From assembly GCA_028752905.1 (NCBI GenBank), contig JAQNBH010000005.1, forward strand, positions 2,528,328 through 2,592,327: 64,000 nucleotides of DNA, given 5' to 3'. This document shows, piece after piece, positions 36,736-52,430 of the stretch. The position numbers were made by a program, and so were the translations under genes. Position 1 is the stretch's first letter. Every line of letters starts with the position of its first letter. Source of the stretch: Cladorhizidae sp. MBARI D1340-BT2 (lineage: Eukaryota; Porifera; Demospongiae; Poecilosclerida; Cladorhizidae). The notes under the pieces are model-generated. The model did not search any database. It saw nothing but the letters and a program-made list of their open reading frames with translations, and was not told the origin of the DNA.

Positions 36736-39700
36736 CACTTGGAGTACTAGAAACAGCATTGTGCAGGTCTGATATGCAATACCTGAGGCCTCCACTAGGA
36801 GTACTAGAAACAGCATTGTGCAGGTCTGATATGCAATACCTGTAGCCTCCACTTGGAGTACTAGAAACAGCATTGTGCAGGTCTGATATGCAATACCTGA
36901 AGCCTCCACTAGGAGTACTAGAAACAGCATTGTGCAGGTCTGATATGCAATACCTGTAGCCTCCACTTGGAGGACTAGAAACAGCATTGTGCAGGTCTGA
37001 TATGCAATACCTGAGGCCTCCACTTGGAGTACTAGAAACAGCATTGTGGAGGTCTGATATGCAATACCTGTAGCCTCCACTTGGAGTACTAGAAACAGCA
37101 TTGTGCAGGTCTGATATGCAATACCTGTAGCCTCCACTTGGAGTACTAGAAACAGCATTGTGCAGGTCTGATATGCAATACCTGAGGCCTCCACTTGGAG
37201 TACTAGAAACAACATTGTGCAGGTCTGATATGCAATACCTGAAGCCTCCACTTGGAGCACTAGAAACAGCATTGTGCAGGTCTGATATGCAATACCTGTA
37301 GCCTCCACTTGGAGTACTAGAAACAGCATTGTGCAGGTCTGGTATGCAATACCTGAGGCCTCCAGTAGGAGTACTAGAAACAGCATTGTGCAGGTCTGAT
37401 ATGCAATACCTGTAGCCTCCACTTGGAGTACTAGAAACAGCATTGTGCAGGTCTGGTATGCAATACCTGAGGCCTCCAGTAGGAGTACTAGAAACAGCAT
37501 TGAGCAGGTCTGATATGCAATACCTGTAGCCTCCACTTGGAGTACTAGAAACAGCATTGTGCAGGTCTGATATGCAATACCTGTAGCCTCCACTTGGAGT
37601 ACTAGAAACAGCATTGTGTAGGTCTGGTAGGCAATACCTGAGGCCTCCACTTGGAGTACTAGAAACAGCATTGTGCAGGTCTGATATGCAATACCTGTAG
37701 CCTCCACTTGGAGTACTAGAAACAGCATTGAGCAGGTCTGATATGCAATACCTGTAGCCTCCACTTGGAGTACTAGAAACAGCATTGTGCAGGTCTGATA
37801 TGCAATACCTGTAGCCTCCATTTGGAGTACTAGAAACAGCATTGTGCAGGTCTGATATGCAATACCTGAGGCCTCCACTTGGATTACTAGAAACAGCATT
37901 GTGCAGGTCTGATATGCAATACCTGAGGCCTTCACTTGGAGTACTAGAAACAGCATTGTGAAGGTCTGATATGCAATACCTGTAGCCTCCACTTGGAGCA
38001 CTAGAAACAGCATTGTGGAGGTCTGATATGCAATACCTGTAGCCTCCACTTGGAGTACTAGAAACAGCATTGTTCAGGGCTGGTAGGCAATACCTGTAGC
38101 CTCCACTTGGAGTACTAGAAACAGCATTCTGCAGGTCTGATATGCAATACCTGAGGCCTCCACTTGGAGTACTAGAAACAGCATTGTGCAGGTCTGATAT
38201 GCAATACCTGTAGCCTCCACTTGGAGTACTAGAAACAGCATTGTGCAGGTCTGATATGCAATACCTGTAGCCTCCACTAGGAGTACTAGAAACAGAATTG
38301 TGGAGGTCTGATATGCAATACCTGAGGCCTCCATTGTGCAGGTCTGATATGCAATACCTGTAGCCTCCACTTGGAGCACTAGAAACAGCATTGTGCAGGT
38401 CTGATATGCAATACCTGTAGCCTCCACTTGGAGCACTAGAAACAGCATTGTGCAGGTCTGATATGCAATACCTGAGGCCTCCACTAGGAGTACTAGAAAA
38501 AGCATTGTGCAGGTCTGATATGCAATACCTGAAGCCTCCACTTGGAGTACTAGAAACAGAATTGTGCAGGTCTGATATGCAATACCTGTAGCCTCCACTT
38601 GGAGTACTAGAAACAGCATTGTGTAGGTCTGGTAGGCAATACCTGAGGCCTCTACTTGGAGAACTAGAAACAGCATTGTGCAGGTCTGGTATGCAATACC
38701 TGAGGCCTCCACTTGGAGTACTAGAAACAGCATTGTGTAGGTCTGATATGCAATACCTGAGGCCTCCACTTGGAGTACTAGAAACAGCATTGTGCAGGTC
38801 TGATATGCAATACCTGAGGCCTCCACTTGGAGTACCAGAAACAGCATTTTGGAGGTCTGGTATGCAATACCTGTAGCCTCCACTTGGAGTACTAGAAACA
38901 GCATTGTGGAGGTCTGATATGCAATACCTGAGGCCTCCACTAGGAGTACTAGAAACAGCATTGTGCAGGTCTGATATGCAATTCCTGAGGCCTCCACTTG
39001 GAGTACCAGAAACAGCATTGTGCAGGTCTGATATGCAATACCTGTAGCCTCCACTTGGAGTACTAGAAACAGCATTGTGCAGGTCTGATATGCAATACCT
39101 GAGGCCTCCACTAGGAGTACAAGAAACAGCATTGTGCAGGTCTGATATGCAATACCTGAGGCCTCCACTTGGAGTACTAGAAACAGCATTGTGCAGGTCT
39201 GATATGCAATACCTGAGGCCTCCACTTGGAGTACTAGAAACAGCATTGTGCAGGTCTGATATGCAATACCTGTAGCCTCCACTTGGAGTACTAGAAACAG
39301 CATTGTTGTAGGTCTGATATGCAATACCTGAAGCCTCCACTTGGAGTACTAGAAACAGCATTGTGCAGGTCTGATATGCAATACCTGTACCCTCCACTTG
39401 GAGTACTAGAAACAGCATTGTGCAGGTCTGATATGCAATACCTGAGGCCTCCACTAGGAGTACTAGAAACAGCATTGTGCAGGTCTGATATGCAATACCT
39501 GTAGCCTCCACTTGGAGTACTAGAAACAGCATTGTGCAGGTCTGATATGCAATACCTGAGGCCTCCACTAGGAGTACTAGAAACAGCATTGTGCAGGTCT
39601 GATATGCAATACCTGTAGCCTCCACTTGGAGTACTAGAAACAGCATTGTGCAGGTCTGATATGCAATACCTGAGGCCTCCACTAGGAGTACTAGAAACAG

Positions 39701-41657
39701 CATTGTGCAGGTCTGATATGCAATACCTGTAGCCTCCACTTGGAGGACTAGAAACAGCATTGTGCAGGTCTGATATGCAATACCTGAGGCCTCCACTTGG
39801 AGTACTAGAAACAGCATTGTGGAGGTCTGATATGCAATACCTGTAGCCTCCACTTGGAGTACTAGAAACAGCATTGTGCAGGTCTGATATGCAATACCTG
39901 TAGCCTCCACTTGGAGTACTAGAAACAGCATTGTGCAGGTCTGATATGCAATACCTGTAGCCTCCACTTGGAGTACTAGAAACAGAATTGTGCAGGTCTG
40001 ATATGCAATACCTGTAGCCTCCACTTGGAGTACTAGAAACAGCATTGTGTAGGTCTGGTAGGCAATACCTGAGGCCTCTACTTGGAGAACTAGAAACAGC
40101 ATTGTGCAGGTCTGATATGCAATACCTGAAGCCTCCACTTGGAGTACTAGAAACAGCATTGTGCAGGTCTGATATGCAATACCTGTAGCCTCCACTTGGA
40201 GTACTAGAAACAGCATTGTGTAGGTCTGATATGTAATACCTGTAGCCTCCACTTGGAGTACTAGAAACAGCATTGTGCAGGTCTGGTATGCAATACCTGA
40301 GGCCTCCACTTGGAGTACTAGAAACAGCATTGTGTAGGTCTGATATGCAATACCTGAGGCCTCCACTTGGAGTACTAGAAACAGCATTGTGCAGGTCTGA
40401 TATGCAATACCTGAGGCCTCCACTTGGAGTACCAGAAACAGCATTTTGGAGGTCTGGTATGCAATACCTGTAGCCTCCACTTGGAGTACTAGAAACAGCA
40501 TTGTGGAGGTCTGATATGCAATACCTGAGGCCTCCACTAGGAGTACTAGAAACAGCATTGTGCAGGTCTGATATGCAATTCCTGAGGCCTCCACTTGGAG
40601 TACCAGAAACAGCATTGTGCAGGTCTGATATGCAATACCTGTAGCCTCCACTTGGAGTACTAGAAACAGCATTGTGCAGGTCTGATATGCAATACCTGAG
40701 GCCTCCACTAGGAGTACAAGAAACAGCATTGTGCAGGTCTGATATGCAATACCTGAGGCCTCCACTTGGAGTACTAGAAACAGCATTGTGCAGGTCTGAT
40801 ATGCAATACCTGAGGCCTCCACTTGGAGTACTAGAAACAGCATTGTGCAGGTCTGATATGCAATACCTGTAGCCTCCACTTGGAGTACTAGAAACAGCAT
40901 TGTTGTAGGTCTGATATGCAATACCTGAAGCCTCCACTTGGAGTACTAGAAACAGCATTGTGCAGGTCTGATATGCAATACCTGTAGCCTCCACTTGGAG
41001 TACTAGAAACAGCATTGTGCAGGTCTGATATGCAATACCTGAGGCCTCCACTAGGAGTACTAGAAACAGCATTGTGCAGGTCTGATATGCAATACCTGTA
41101 GCCTCCACTTGGAGGACTAGAAACAGCATTGTGCAGGTCTGATATGCAATACCTGAGGCCTCCACTTGGAGTACTAGAAACAGCATTGTGGAGGTCTGAT
41201 ATGCAATACCTGTAGCCTCCACTTGGAGTACTAGAAACAGCATTGTGCAGGTCTGATATGCAATACCTGTAGCCTCCACTTGGAGTACTAGAAACAGCAT
41301 TGTGCAGGTCTGATATGCAATACCTGTAGCCTCCACTTGGAGTACTAGAAACAGCATTGTGCAGGTCTGATATGCAATACCTGTAGCCTCCACTTGGAGT
41401 ACTAGAAACAGCATTGTGCAGGTCTGATATGCAACACCTGTAGCCTCCACTTGGAGCACTAGAAACAGCATTGTGTAGGTCTGATATGCAATACCTGAGG
41501 CCTCCACTTGGAGCACTAGAAACAGCATTGTGCAGGTCTGATATGCAATACCTGAGGCCTCCACTTGGAGTACTAGAAACAGCATTGTGCAGGTCTGATA
41601 TGCAATACCTGTAGCCTCCACTTGGAGTACTAGAAACAGCATTGTTGTAGGTCTGAT

Positions 41658-44600
41658 ATGCAATACCTGAAGCCTCCACTTGGAGTACTAGAAACAGCAT
41701 TGTGCAGGTCTGATATGCAATACCTGTACCCTCCACTTGGAGTACTAGAAACAGCATTGTGCAGGTCTGATATGCAATACCTGAGGCCTCCACTAGGAGT
41801 ACTAGAAACAGCATTGTGCAGGTCTGATATGCAATACCTGTAGCCTCCACTTGGAGTACTAGAAACAGCATTGTGCAGGTCTGATATGCAATACCTGAGG
41901 CCTCCACTAGGAGTACTAGAAACAGCATTGTGCAGGTCTGATATGCAATACCTGTAGCCTCCACTTGGAGTACTAGAAACAGCATTGTGCAGGTCTGATA
42001 TGCAATACCTGAGGCCTCCACTAGGAGTACTAGAAACAGCATTGTGCATGTCTGATATGCAATACCTGTAGCCTCCACTTGGAGGACTAGAAACAGCATT
42101 GTGCAGGTCTGATATGCAATACCTGAGGCCTCCACTTGGAGTACTAGAAACAGCATTGTGGAGGTCTGATATGCAATACCTGTAGCCTCCACTTGGAGTA
42201 CTAGAAACAGCATTGTGCAGGTCTGATATGCAATACCTGTAGCCTCCACTTGGAGTACTAGAAACAGCATTGTGCAGGTCTGATATGCAATACCTGTAGC
42301 CTCCACTTGGAGTACTAGAAACAGCATTGTGCAGGTCTGATATGCAATACCTGTAGCCTCCACTTGGAGTACTAGAAACAGCATTGTGCAGGTCTGATAT
42401 GCAACACCTGTAGCCTCCACTTGGAGCACTAGAAACAGCATTGTGTAGGTCTGATATGCAATACCTGAGGCCTCCACTTGGAGCACTAGAAACAGCATTG
42501 TGCAGGTCTGATATGCAATACCTGTAGCCTCCACTTGGAGCACTAGAAACAGCATTGTGCAGGTCTGATATGCAATACCTGTAGCCTCCACTTGGAGTAC
42601 TAGAAACAGCATTGTGCAGGTCTGATATGCAATACCTGTAGCCTCCACTTGGAGTACTAGAAACAGCATTGTGCAGGTCTGATATGCAATACCTGTAGCC
42701 TCCACTTGGAGCACTAGAAACAGCATTGTGCAGGTCTGATATGCAATACCTGAGGCCTCCACTAGGAGTACTAGAAACAACATTGTGCAGGTCTGATATG
42801 CAATACCTGAAGCCTCCACTTGGAGTACTAGAAACAGAATTGTGCAGGTCTGATATGCAATACCTGTAGCCTCCACTTGGAGTACTAGAAACAGCATTGT
42901 GTAAGTCTGGTAGGCAATACCTGAGGCCTCTACTTGGAGAACTAGAAACAGCATTGTGCAGATCTGATATGCAATACCTGTAGCCTCCACTTGGAGTACT
43001 AGAAACAGCATTGTGCAGGTCTGATATGCAATACCTGTAGCCTCCACTTGGAGTACTAGAAACAGCATTGTGGAGGTCTGATATGCAATACCTGTAGCCT
43101 CCACTTGGAGTACTAGAAACAGCATTGTGCAGGTCTGGTATGCAATACCTGAGGCCTCCAGTAGGAGTACTAGAAACAGCATTGTGCAAGTCTGATATGC
43201 AATACCTGTAGCCTCCACTTGGAGTACTAGAAACAGCATTGTGCAGGTCTGGTATGCAATACCTGAGGCCTCCAGTAGGAGTACTAGAAACAGCATTGAG
43301 CAGGTCTGATATGCAATACCTGAGGCCTCCACTTGGAGTACTAGAAACAGCATTGTGCAGGTCTGATATGCAATACCTGTAGCCTCCACTTGGAGTACTA
43401 GAAACAGCATTGTGCAGATCTGATATGCAATACCTGTAGCCTCCACTTGGAGTACTAGAAACAGCATTGTGCAGGTCTGATATGCAATACCTGTAGCCTC
43501 CACTTGGAGTACTAGAAACAGCATTGTGCAGGTCTGATATGCAATACCTGAGGCCTCCACTTGGAGTACTAGAAACAGCATTGTGTAGGTCTGATAGATA
43601 TGCAATACCTGTAGCCTCCACTTGGAGTACTAGAAACAGCATTGTGCAGGTCTGATATGCAATACCTGAGGCCTCCACTTGGAGCCTAGAAACAGCATTG
43701 TGCAGGTCTGATATGCAATACCTGAGGCCTCCACTAGGAGTACTAGAAACAGCATTGTGCAGGTCTGATATGCAATACCTGTAGCCTCCACTTGGAGGAC
43801 TAGAAACAGCATTGTGCAGGTCTGATATGCAATACCTGAGGCCTCCACTTGGAGTACTAGAAACAGCATTGTGGAGGTCTGATATGCAATACCTGTAGCC
43901 TCCACTTGGAGTACTAGAAACAGCATTGTGCAGGTCTGATATGCAATACCTGTAGCCTCCACTTGGAGTACTAGAAACAGCATTGTGCAGGTCTGATATG
44001 CAATACCTGTAGCCTCCACTTGGAGTACTAGAAACAGAATTGTGCAGGTCTGATATGCAATACCTGTAGCCTCCACTTGGAGTACTAGAAACAGCATTGT
44101 GTAGGTCTGGTAGGCAATACCTGAGGCCTCTACTTGGAGAACTAGAAACAGCATTGTGCAGGTCTGATATGCAATACCTGAAGCCTCCACTTGGAGTACT
44201 AGAAACAGCATTGTGCAGGTCTGATATGCAATACCTGTAGCCTCCACTTGGAGTACTAGAAACAGCATTGTGTAGGTCTGATATGTAATACCTGTAGCCT
44301 CCACTTGGAGTACTAGAAACAGCATTGTGCAGGTCTGGTATGCAATACCTGAGGCCTCCACTTGGAGTACTAGAAACAGCATTGTGTAGGTCTGATATGC
44401 AATACCTGAGGCCTCCACTTGGAGTACTAGAAACAGCATTGTGCAGGTCTGATATGCAATACCTGAGGCCTCCACTTGGAGTACCAGAAACAGCATTTTG
44501 GAGGTCTGGTATGCAATACCTGTAGCCTCCACTTGGAGTACTAGAAACAGCATTGTGGAGGTCTGATATGCAATACCTGAGGCCTCCACTAGGAGTACTA

Positions 44601-47600
44601 GAAACAGCATTGTGCAGGTCTGATATGCAATTCCTGAGGCCTCCACTTGGAGTACCAGAAACAGCATTGTGCAGGTCTGATATGCAATACCTGTAGCCTC
44701 CACTTGGAGTACTAGAAACAGCATTGTGCAGGTCTGATATGCAATACCTGAGGCCTCCACTAGGAGTACAAGAAACAGCATTGTGCAGGTCTGATATGCA
44801 ATACCTGAGGCCTCCACTTGGAGTACTAGAAACAGCATTGTGCAGGTCTGATATGCAATACCTGAGGCCTCCACTTGGAGTACTAGAAACAGCATTGTGC
44901 AGGTCTGATATGCAATACCTGTAGCCTCCACTTGGAGTACTAGAAACAGCATTGTTGTAGGTCTGATATGCAATACCTGAAGCCTCCACTTGGAGTACTA
45001 GAAACAGCATTGTGCAGGTCTGATATGCAATACCTGTACCCTCCACTTGGAGTACTAGAAACAGCATTGTGCAGGTCTGATATGCAATACCTGAGGCCTC
45101 CACTAGGAGTACTAGAAACAGCATTGTGCAGGTCTGATATGCAATACCTGTAGCCTCCACTTGGAGTACTAGAAACAGCATTGTGCAGGTCTGATATGCA
45201 ATACCTGAGGCCTCCACTAGGAGTACTAGAAACAGCATTGTGCAGGTCTGATATGCAATACCTGTAGCCTCCACTTGGAGTACTAGAAACAGCATTGTGC
45301 AGGTCTGATATGCAATACCTGAGGCCTCCACTAGGAGTACTAGAAACAGCATTGTGCAGGTCTGATATGCAATACCTGTAGCCTCCACTTGGAGGACTAG
45401 AAACAGCATTGTGCAGGTCTGATATGCAATACCTGAGGCCTCCACTTGGAGTACTAGAAACAGCATTGTGGAGGTCTGATATGCAATACCTGTAGCCTCC
45501 ACTTGGAGTACTAGAAACAGCATTGTGCAGGTCTGATATGCAATACCTGTAGCCTCCACTTGGAGTACTAGAAACAGCATTGTGCAGGTCTGATATGCAA
45601 TACCTGTAGCCTCCACTTGGAGTACTAGAAACAGCATTGTGCAGGTCTGATATGCAATACCTGTAGCCTCCACTTGGAGTACTAGAAACAGCATTGTGCA
45701 GGTCTGATATGCAACACCTGTAGCCTCCACTTGGAGCACTAGAAACAGCATTGTGTAGGTCTGATATGCAATACCTGAGGCCTCCACTTGGAGCACTAGA
45801 AACAGCATTGTGCAGGTCTGATATGCAATACCTGAGGCCTCCACTTGGAGTACTAGAAACAGCATTGTGCAGGTCTGATATGCAATACCTGTAGCCTCCA
45901 CTTGGAGTACTAGAAACAGCATTGTTGTAGGTCTGATATGCAATACCTGAAGCCTCCACTTGGAGTACTAGAAACAGCATTGTGCAGGTCTGATATGCAA
46001 TACCTGTACCCTCCACTTGGAGTACTAGAAACAGCATTGTGCAGGTCTGATATGCAATACCTGAGGCCTCCACTAGGAGTACTAGAAACAGCATTGTGCA
46101 GGTCTGATATGCAATACCTGTAGCCTCCACTTGGAGTACTAGAAACAGCATTGTGCAGGTCTGATATGCAATACCTGAGGCCTCCACTAGGAGTACTAGA
46201 AACAGCATTGTGCAGGTCTGATATGCAATACCTGTAGCCTCCACTTGGAGTACTAGAAACAGCATTGTGCAGGTCTGATATGCAATACCTGAGGCCTCCA
46301 CTAGGAGTACTAGAAACAGCATTGTGCAGGTCTGATATGCAATACCTGTAGCCTCCACTTGGAGGACTAGAAACAGCATTGTGCAGGTCTGATATGCAAT
46401 ACCTGAGGCCTCCACTTGGAGTACTAGAAACAGCATTGTGGAGGTCTGATATGCAATACCTGTAGCCTCCACTTGGAGTACTAGAAACAGCATTGTGCAG
46501 GTCTGATATGCAATACCTGTAGCCTCCACTTGGAGTACTAGAAACAGCATTGTGCAGGTCTGATATGCAATACCTGTAGCCTCCACTTGGAGTACTAGAA
46601 ACAGCATTGTGCAGGTCTGATATGCAATACCTGTAGCCTCCACTTGGAGTACTAGAAACAGCATTGTGCAGGTCTGATATGCAACACCTGTAGCCTCCAC
46701 TTGGAGCACTAGAAACAGCATTGTGTAGGTCTGATATGCAATACCTGAGGCCTCCACTTGGAGCACTAGAAACAGCATTGTGCAGGTCTGATATGCAATA
46801 CCTGTAGCCTCCACTTGGAGCACTAGAAACAGCATTGTGCAGGTCTGATATGCAATACCTGTAGCCTCCACTTGGAGTACTAGAAACAGCATTGTGCAGG
46901 TCTGATATGCAATACCTGTAGCCTCCACTTGGAGTACTAGAAACAGCATTGTGCAGGTCTGATATGCAATACCTGTAGCCTCCACTTGGAGCACTAGAAA
47001 CAGCATTGTGCAGGTCTGATATGCAATACCTGAGGCCTCCACTAGGAGTACTAGAAACAACATTGTGCAGGTCTGATATGCAATACCTGAAGCCTCCACT
47101 TGGAGTACTAGAAACAGAATTGTGCAGGTCTGATATGCAATACCTGTAGCCTCCACTTGGAGTACTAGAAACAGCATTGTGTAAGTCTGGTAGGCAATAC
47201 CTGAGGCCTCTACTTGGAGAACTAGAAACAGCATTGTGCAGATCTGATATGCAATACCTGTAGCCTCCACTTGGAGTACTAGAAACAGCATTGTGCAGGT
47301 CTGATATGCAATACCTGTAGCCTCCACTTGGAGTACTAGAAACAGCATTGTGGAGGTCTGATATGCAATACCTGTAGCCTCCACTTGGAGTACTAGAAAC
47401 AGCATTGTGCAGGTCTGGTATGCAATACCTGAGGCCTCCAGTAGGAGTACTAGAAACAGCATTGTGCAAGTCTGATATGCAATACCTGTAGCCTCCACTT
47501 GGAGTACTAGAAACAGCATTGTGCAGGTCTGGTATGCAATACCTGAGGCCTCCAGTAGGAGTACTAGAAACAGCATTGAGCAGGTCTGATATGCAATACC

Positions 47601-48000
47601 TGAGGCCTCCACTTGGAGTACTAGAAACAGCATTGTGCAGGTCTGATATGCAATACCTGTAGCCTCCACTTGGATACTAGAAACAGCATTGTGCAGATCT
47701 GATATGCAATACCTGTAGCCTCCACTTGGAGTACTAGAAACAGCATTGTGCAGGTCTGATATGCAATACCTGTAGCCTCCACTTGGAGTACTAGAAACAG
47801 CATTGTGCAGGTCTGATATGCAATACCTGAGGCCTCCACTTGGAGTACTAGAAACAGCATTGTGTAGGTCTGATAGATATGCAATACCTGTAGCCTCCAC
47901 TTGGAGTACTAGAAACAGCATTGTGCAGGTCTGATATGCAATACCTGAGGCCTCCACTTGGAGCCTAGAAACAGCATTGTGCAGGTCTGATATGCAATAC
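41658..48000. repeat. 75-monomer (4.28-kb) higher-order repeat, first pair
   Basis: TTGTTGTAGG markers at 41,658 and 45,938 are 4,280 bp apart, and CTGATAGATATGC markers at 43,591 and 47,870 are 4,279 apart. Counting indels (+4, -1, +1, +1, and an extra -1 at about 47,674) reproduces both values from 75 x 57. The second member ends in the CTTGGAGCCTAG monomer near 47,961 and then passes into different sequence. Confidence 0.85.
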
Positions 48001-48419
48001 CTGTAGCCTCCACTTGGAGTACTAGAAACAGCATTGTGGAGGTCTGGTATGCAATACCTGAGGCCTCCAATTGGAGTACTAGAAACAGCATTGTGCAGGT
48101 CTGATATGCAATACCTGTAGCCTCCACTTGGAGTACTAGAAACAGCATTGTGCAGGTCTGATATGCAATACCTGAGGCCTCCACTTGGAGTACTAGAAAC
48201 AGCATTGTGCAGGTCTGATATGCAATACCTGTAGCCTCCACTTGGAGTACTAGAAACAGCATTGTGCAGATCTGGTATGCAATACCTGTAGCCTCCACTT
48301 GGAGTACTAGAAACAGCATTGTGCAGGTCTGATATGCAATACCTGAGGCCTCCACTTGGAGTACTAGAAACAGCATTGTGCAGATCTGATATGCAATACC
48401 TGTAGCCTCCACTTGGAGT

Positions 48420-51400
48420 ACTAGAAACAGCATTGTGCAGGTCTGATATGCAATACCTGTAGCCTCCACTTGGAGTACTAGAAACAGCATTGTGCAGGTC
48501 TGATATGCAATACCTGTAGCCTCCACTAGGAGTACTAGAAACAGCATTGTGCAGGTCTGATATGCAATACCTGTAGCCTCCACTTGGAGTACTAGAAACA
48601 GCATTGTGAAGGTCTGATATGCAATACCTGTAGCCTCCACTTGGAGTACTAGAAACAGTATTGTGCAGGTCTGATATGCAATACCTGTAGCCTCCACTTG
48701 GAGTACTAGAAACAGCATTGTGCAGGTCTGATATGCAATACCTGAGGCCTCCACTTGGAGTACTAGAAACAGCATTGTGCAGGTCTGATATGCAATTCCT
48801 GTAGCCTCCACTTGGAGTACTAGAAACAGCATTGTGTAGGTCTGGTAGGCAATACCTGAGGCCTCCACTTGGAGTACTAGAAACAGCATTGTGCAGGTCT
48901 GATATGCAATACCTGTAGCTTCCACTTGGAGTACTAGAAACAGCATTGTGCAGGTCTGATATGCAATACCTGTAGCCTCCACTTGGAGGACTAGAAACAG
49001 CATTGTGCAGGTCTGATATGCAATATACCTGAGGCCTCCACTTGGAGTACTAGAAACAGCATTGTGCAGGTCTGATAGGCAATACCTGAGGCCTCCACTT
49101 GGAGTACTACAAACAGCATTGTGCAGGTCTGATATGCAATACCTGAGGCCTCCACTAGGAGTACTACAAACAGCATTGTGCAGGTCTGATATGCAATACC
49201 TGTAGCTTCCACTTGGAGCACTAGAAACAGCATTGTGCAGGTCTGATATGCAATACCTGTAGCCTCCACTTGGAGTACTAGAAACAGCATTGTGCAGGTC
49301 TGATAGGCAATACCTGAGGCCTCCACTAGGAGTACTAGAAACAGCATTGTGCAGGTCTGATATGCAATACCTGTAGCCTCCACTTGGAGTACTAGAAACA
49401 GCATTGTGCAGGTCTGATATGCAATACCTGTAGCCTCCATTAGGAGTACTAGAAACAGCATTGTGTAGGTCTGATATGCAATACCTGTAGCCTCCACTCG
49501 GAGTACTAGAAACAGCATTGTGCAGGTCTGATATGCAATACCTGTAGCCTCCACTTGGAGTACTAGAAACAGCATTGTGCAGGTCTGATATGCAATACCT
49601 GTAGCCTCCACTTGGAGTACTAGAAACAGCATTGTGCAGGTCTGATATGCAATACCTGTGGCCTCCACTTGGAGTACTAGAAACAGCATTGTGTAGGTCT
49701 GGTATGCAATACCTGAGGCCTCCACTTGGAGTACTAGAAACAGCATTGTGCAGGTCTGATATGCAATACCTGAGGCCTCCACTTGGAGTACTAGAAACAG
49801 CATTGTGTAGGTCTGATATGCAATACCTGAGGCCTCCACTTGGAGTACTAGAAACAGCATTGTGTAGGTCTGATATGCAATACCTGAGGCCTCCACTTGG
49901 AGTACTAGAAACAGCATTGTGCAGGTCTGATTTGCAATACCTGTAGCCTCCACTAGGAGTACTAGAAACAGCATTGTGCAGGTCTGATATGCAATACCTG
50001 AGGCCTCCACTTGGAGTACTAGAAACAGCATTGTGCAGGTCTGATATGCAATACCTGTAGCCTCCACTTGTAGTACTAGAAACAGCATTGTGTAGGTCTG
50101 ATATGCAATACCTATAGCCTCCACTTGGAGTACTAGAAACAGCATTGTGCAGGTCTGATATGCAATACCTGTAGCCTCCACTTGGAGTATATACTAGAAA
50201 CAGCATTGTGCAGGTCTGATATGCAATACCTGAGGCCTCCACTTGGAGTACTAGAAACAGCATTGTGCAGGTCTGTATGCAATACCTGTAGCCTCCACTT
50301 GGAGTATATACTAGAAACAGCATTGTGCAGGTCTGATATGCAATACCTGAGGCCTCCACTTGGAGTACTAGAAACAGCATTGTGCAGGTCTGATATGCAA
50401 TACCTGTAGCCTTCACTTGGAGTACTAGAAACAGCATTGTGCAGGTCTGATATGCAATACCTGTAGCCTCCACTTGGAGTACTAGAAACAGCATTGTGCA
50501 GGTCTGATATGCAATACCTGTAGCCTCCACTAGGAGTACTAGAAACAGCATTGTGCAGGTCTGATATGCAATACCTGTAGCCTCCACTTGGAGTACTAGA
50601 AACAGCATTGTGAAGGTCTGATATGCAATACCTGTAGCCTCCACTTGGAGTACTAGAAACAGTATTGTGCAGGTCTGATATGCAATACCTGTAGCCTCCA
50701 CTTGGAGTACTAGAAACAGGATTGTGCAGGTCTGATATGCAATACCTGAGGCCTCCACTTGGAGTACTAGAAACAGCATTGTGCAGGTCTGATATGCAAT
50801 TCCTGTAGCCTCCACTTGGAGTACTAGAAACAGCATTGTGTAGGTCTGGTAGGCAATACCTGAGGCCTCCACTTGGAGTACTAGAAACAGCATTGTGCAG
50901 GTCTGATATGCAATACCTGTAGCTTCCACTTGGAGTACTAGAAACAGCATTGTGCAGGTCTGATATGCAATACCTGTAGCCTCCACTTGGAGGACTAGAA
51001 ACAGCATTGTGCAGGTCTGATATGCAATATACCTGAGGCCTCCACTTGGAGTACTAGAAACAGCATTGTGCAGGTCTGATAGGCAATACCTGAGGCCTCC
51101 ACTTGGAGTACTACAAACAGCATTGTGCAGGTCTGATATGCAATACCTGAGGCCTCCACTAGGAGTACTACAAACAGCATTGTGCAGGTCTGATATGCAA
51201 TACCTGTAGCTTCCACTTGGAGCACTAGAAACAGCATTGTGCAGGTCTGATATGCAATACCTGTAGCCTCCACTTGGAGTACTAGAAACAGCATTGTGCA
51301 GGTCTGATAGGCAATACCTGAGGCCTCCACTAGGAGTACTAGAAACAGCATTGTGCAGGTCTGATATGCAATACCTGTAGCCTCCACTTGGAGTACTAGA

Positions 51401-52430
51401 AACAGCATTGTGCAGGTCTGATATGCAATACCTGTAGCCTCCACTAGGAGTACTAGAAACAGCATTGTGTAGGTCTGATATGCAATACCTGTAGCCTCCA
51501 CTTGGAGTACTAGAAACAGCATTGTGCAGGTCTGATATGCAATACCTGTAGCCTCCACTTGGAGTACTAGAAACAGCATTGTGCAGGTCTGATATGCAAT
51601 ACCTGTAGCCTCCACTTGGAGTACTAGAAACAGCATTGTGCAGGTCTGATATGCAATACCTGTGGCCTCCACTTGGAGTACTAGAAACAGCATTGTGTAG
51701 GTCTGGTATGCAATACCTGAGGCCTCCACTTGGAGTACTAGAAACAGCATTGTGCAGGTCTGATATGCAATACCTGAGGCCTCCACTTGGAGTACTAGAA
51801 ACAGCATTGTGTAGGTCTGATATGCAATACCTGAGGCCTCCACTTGGAGTACTAGAAACAGCATTGTGTAGGTCTGATATGCAATACCTGAGGCCTCCAC
51901 TTGGAGTACTAGAAACAGCATTGTGCAGGTCTGATTTGCAATACCTGTAGCCTCCACTAGGAGTACTAGAAACAGCATTGTGCAGGTCTGATATGCAATA
52001 CCTGAGGCCTCCACTTGGAGTACTAGAAACAGCATTGTGCAGGTCTGATATGCAATACCTGTAGCCTCCACTTGTAGTACTAGAAACAGCATTGTGTAGG
52101 TCTGATATGCAATACCTATAGCCTCCACTTGGAGTACTAGAAACAGCATTGTGCAGGTCTGATATGCAATACCTGTAGCCTCCACTTGGAGTATATACTA
52201 GAAACAGCATTGTGCAGGTCTGATATGCAATACCTGAGGCCTCCACTTGGAGTACTAGAAACAGCATTGTGCAGGTCTGTATGCAATACCTGTAGCCTCC
52301 ACTTGGAGTATATACTAGAAACAGCATTGTGCAGGTCTGATATGCAATACCTGAGGCCTCCACTTGGAGTACTAGAAACAGCATTGTGCAGGTCTGATAT
52401 GCAATACCTGTAGCCTCCACTTGGAGTACT
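48420..52430. repeat. 2,004-bp (35-monomer) tandem duplication
   Basis: Markers repeat at an offset of exactly 2,004: CTCCACTAGG (48,521 and 50,525), GCATTGTGAAGG (48,601 and 50,605), CAATATACC (near 49,021 and 51,025), GAGTATATACTAG (50,187 and 50,309 pairing with 52,191 and 52,313) and GTCTGTATGC (near 50,276 and 52,280). Indels (+2, +4, +4, -1) on 35 x 57 give 2,004. A third, partial run of the same order starts near 52,555. Point differences such as GTACTAGAAACAGG near 50,710 show that the copies have begun to diverge. Confidence 0.88.
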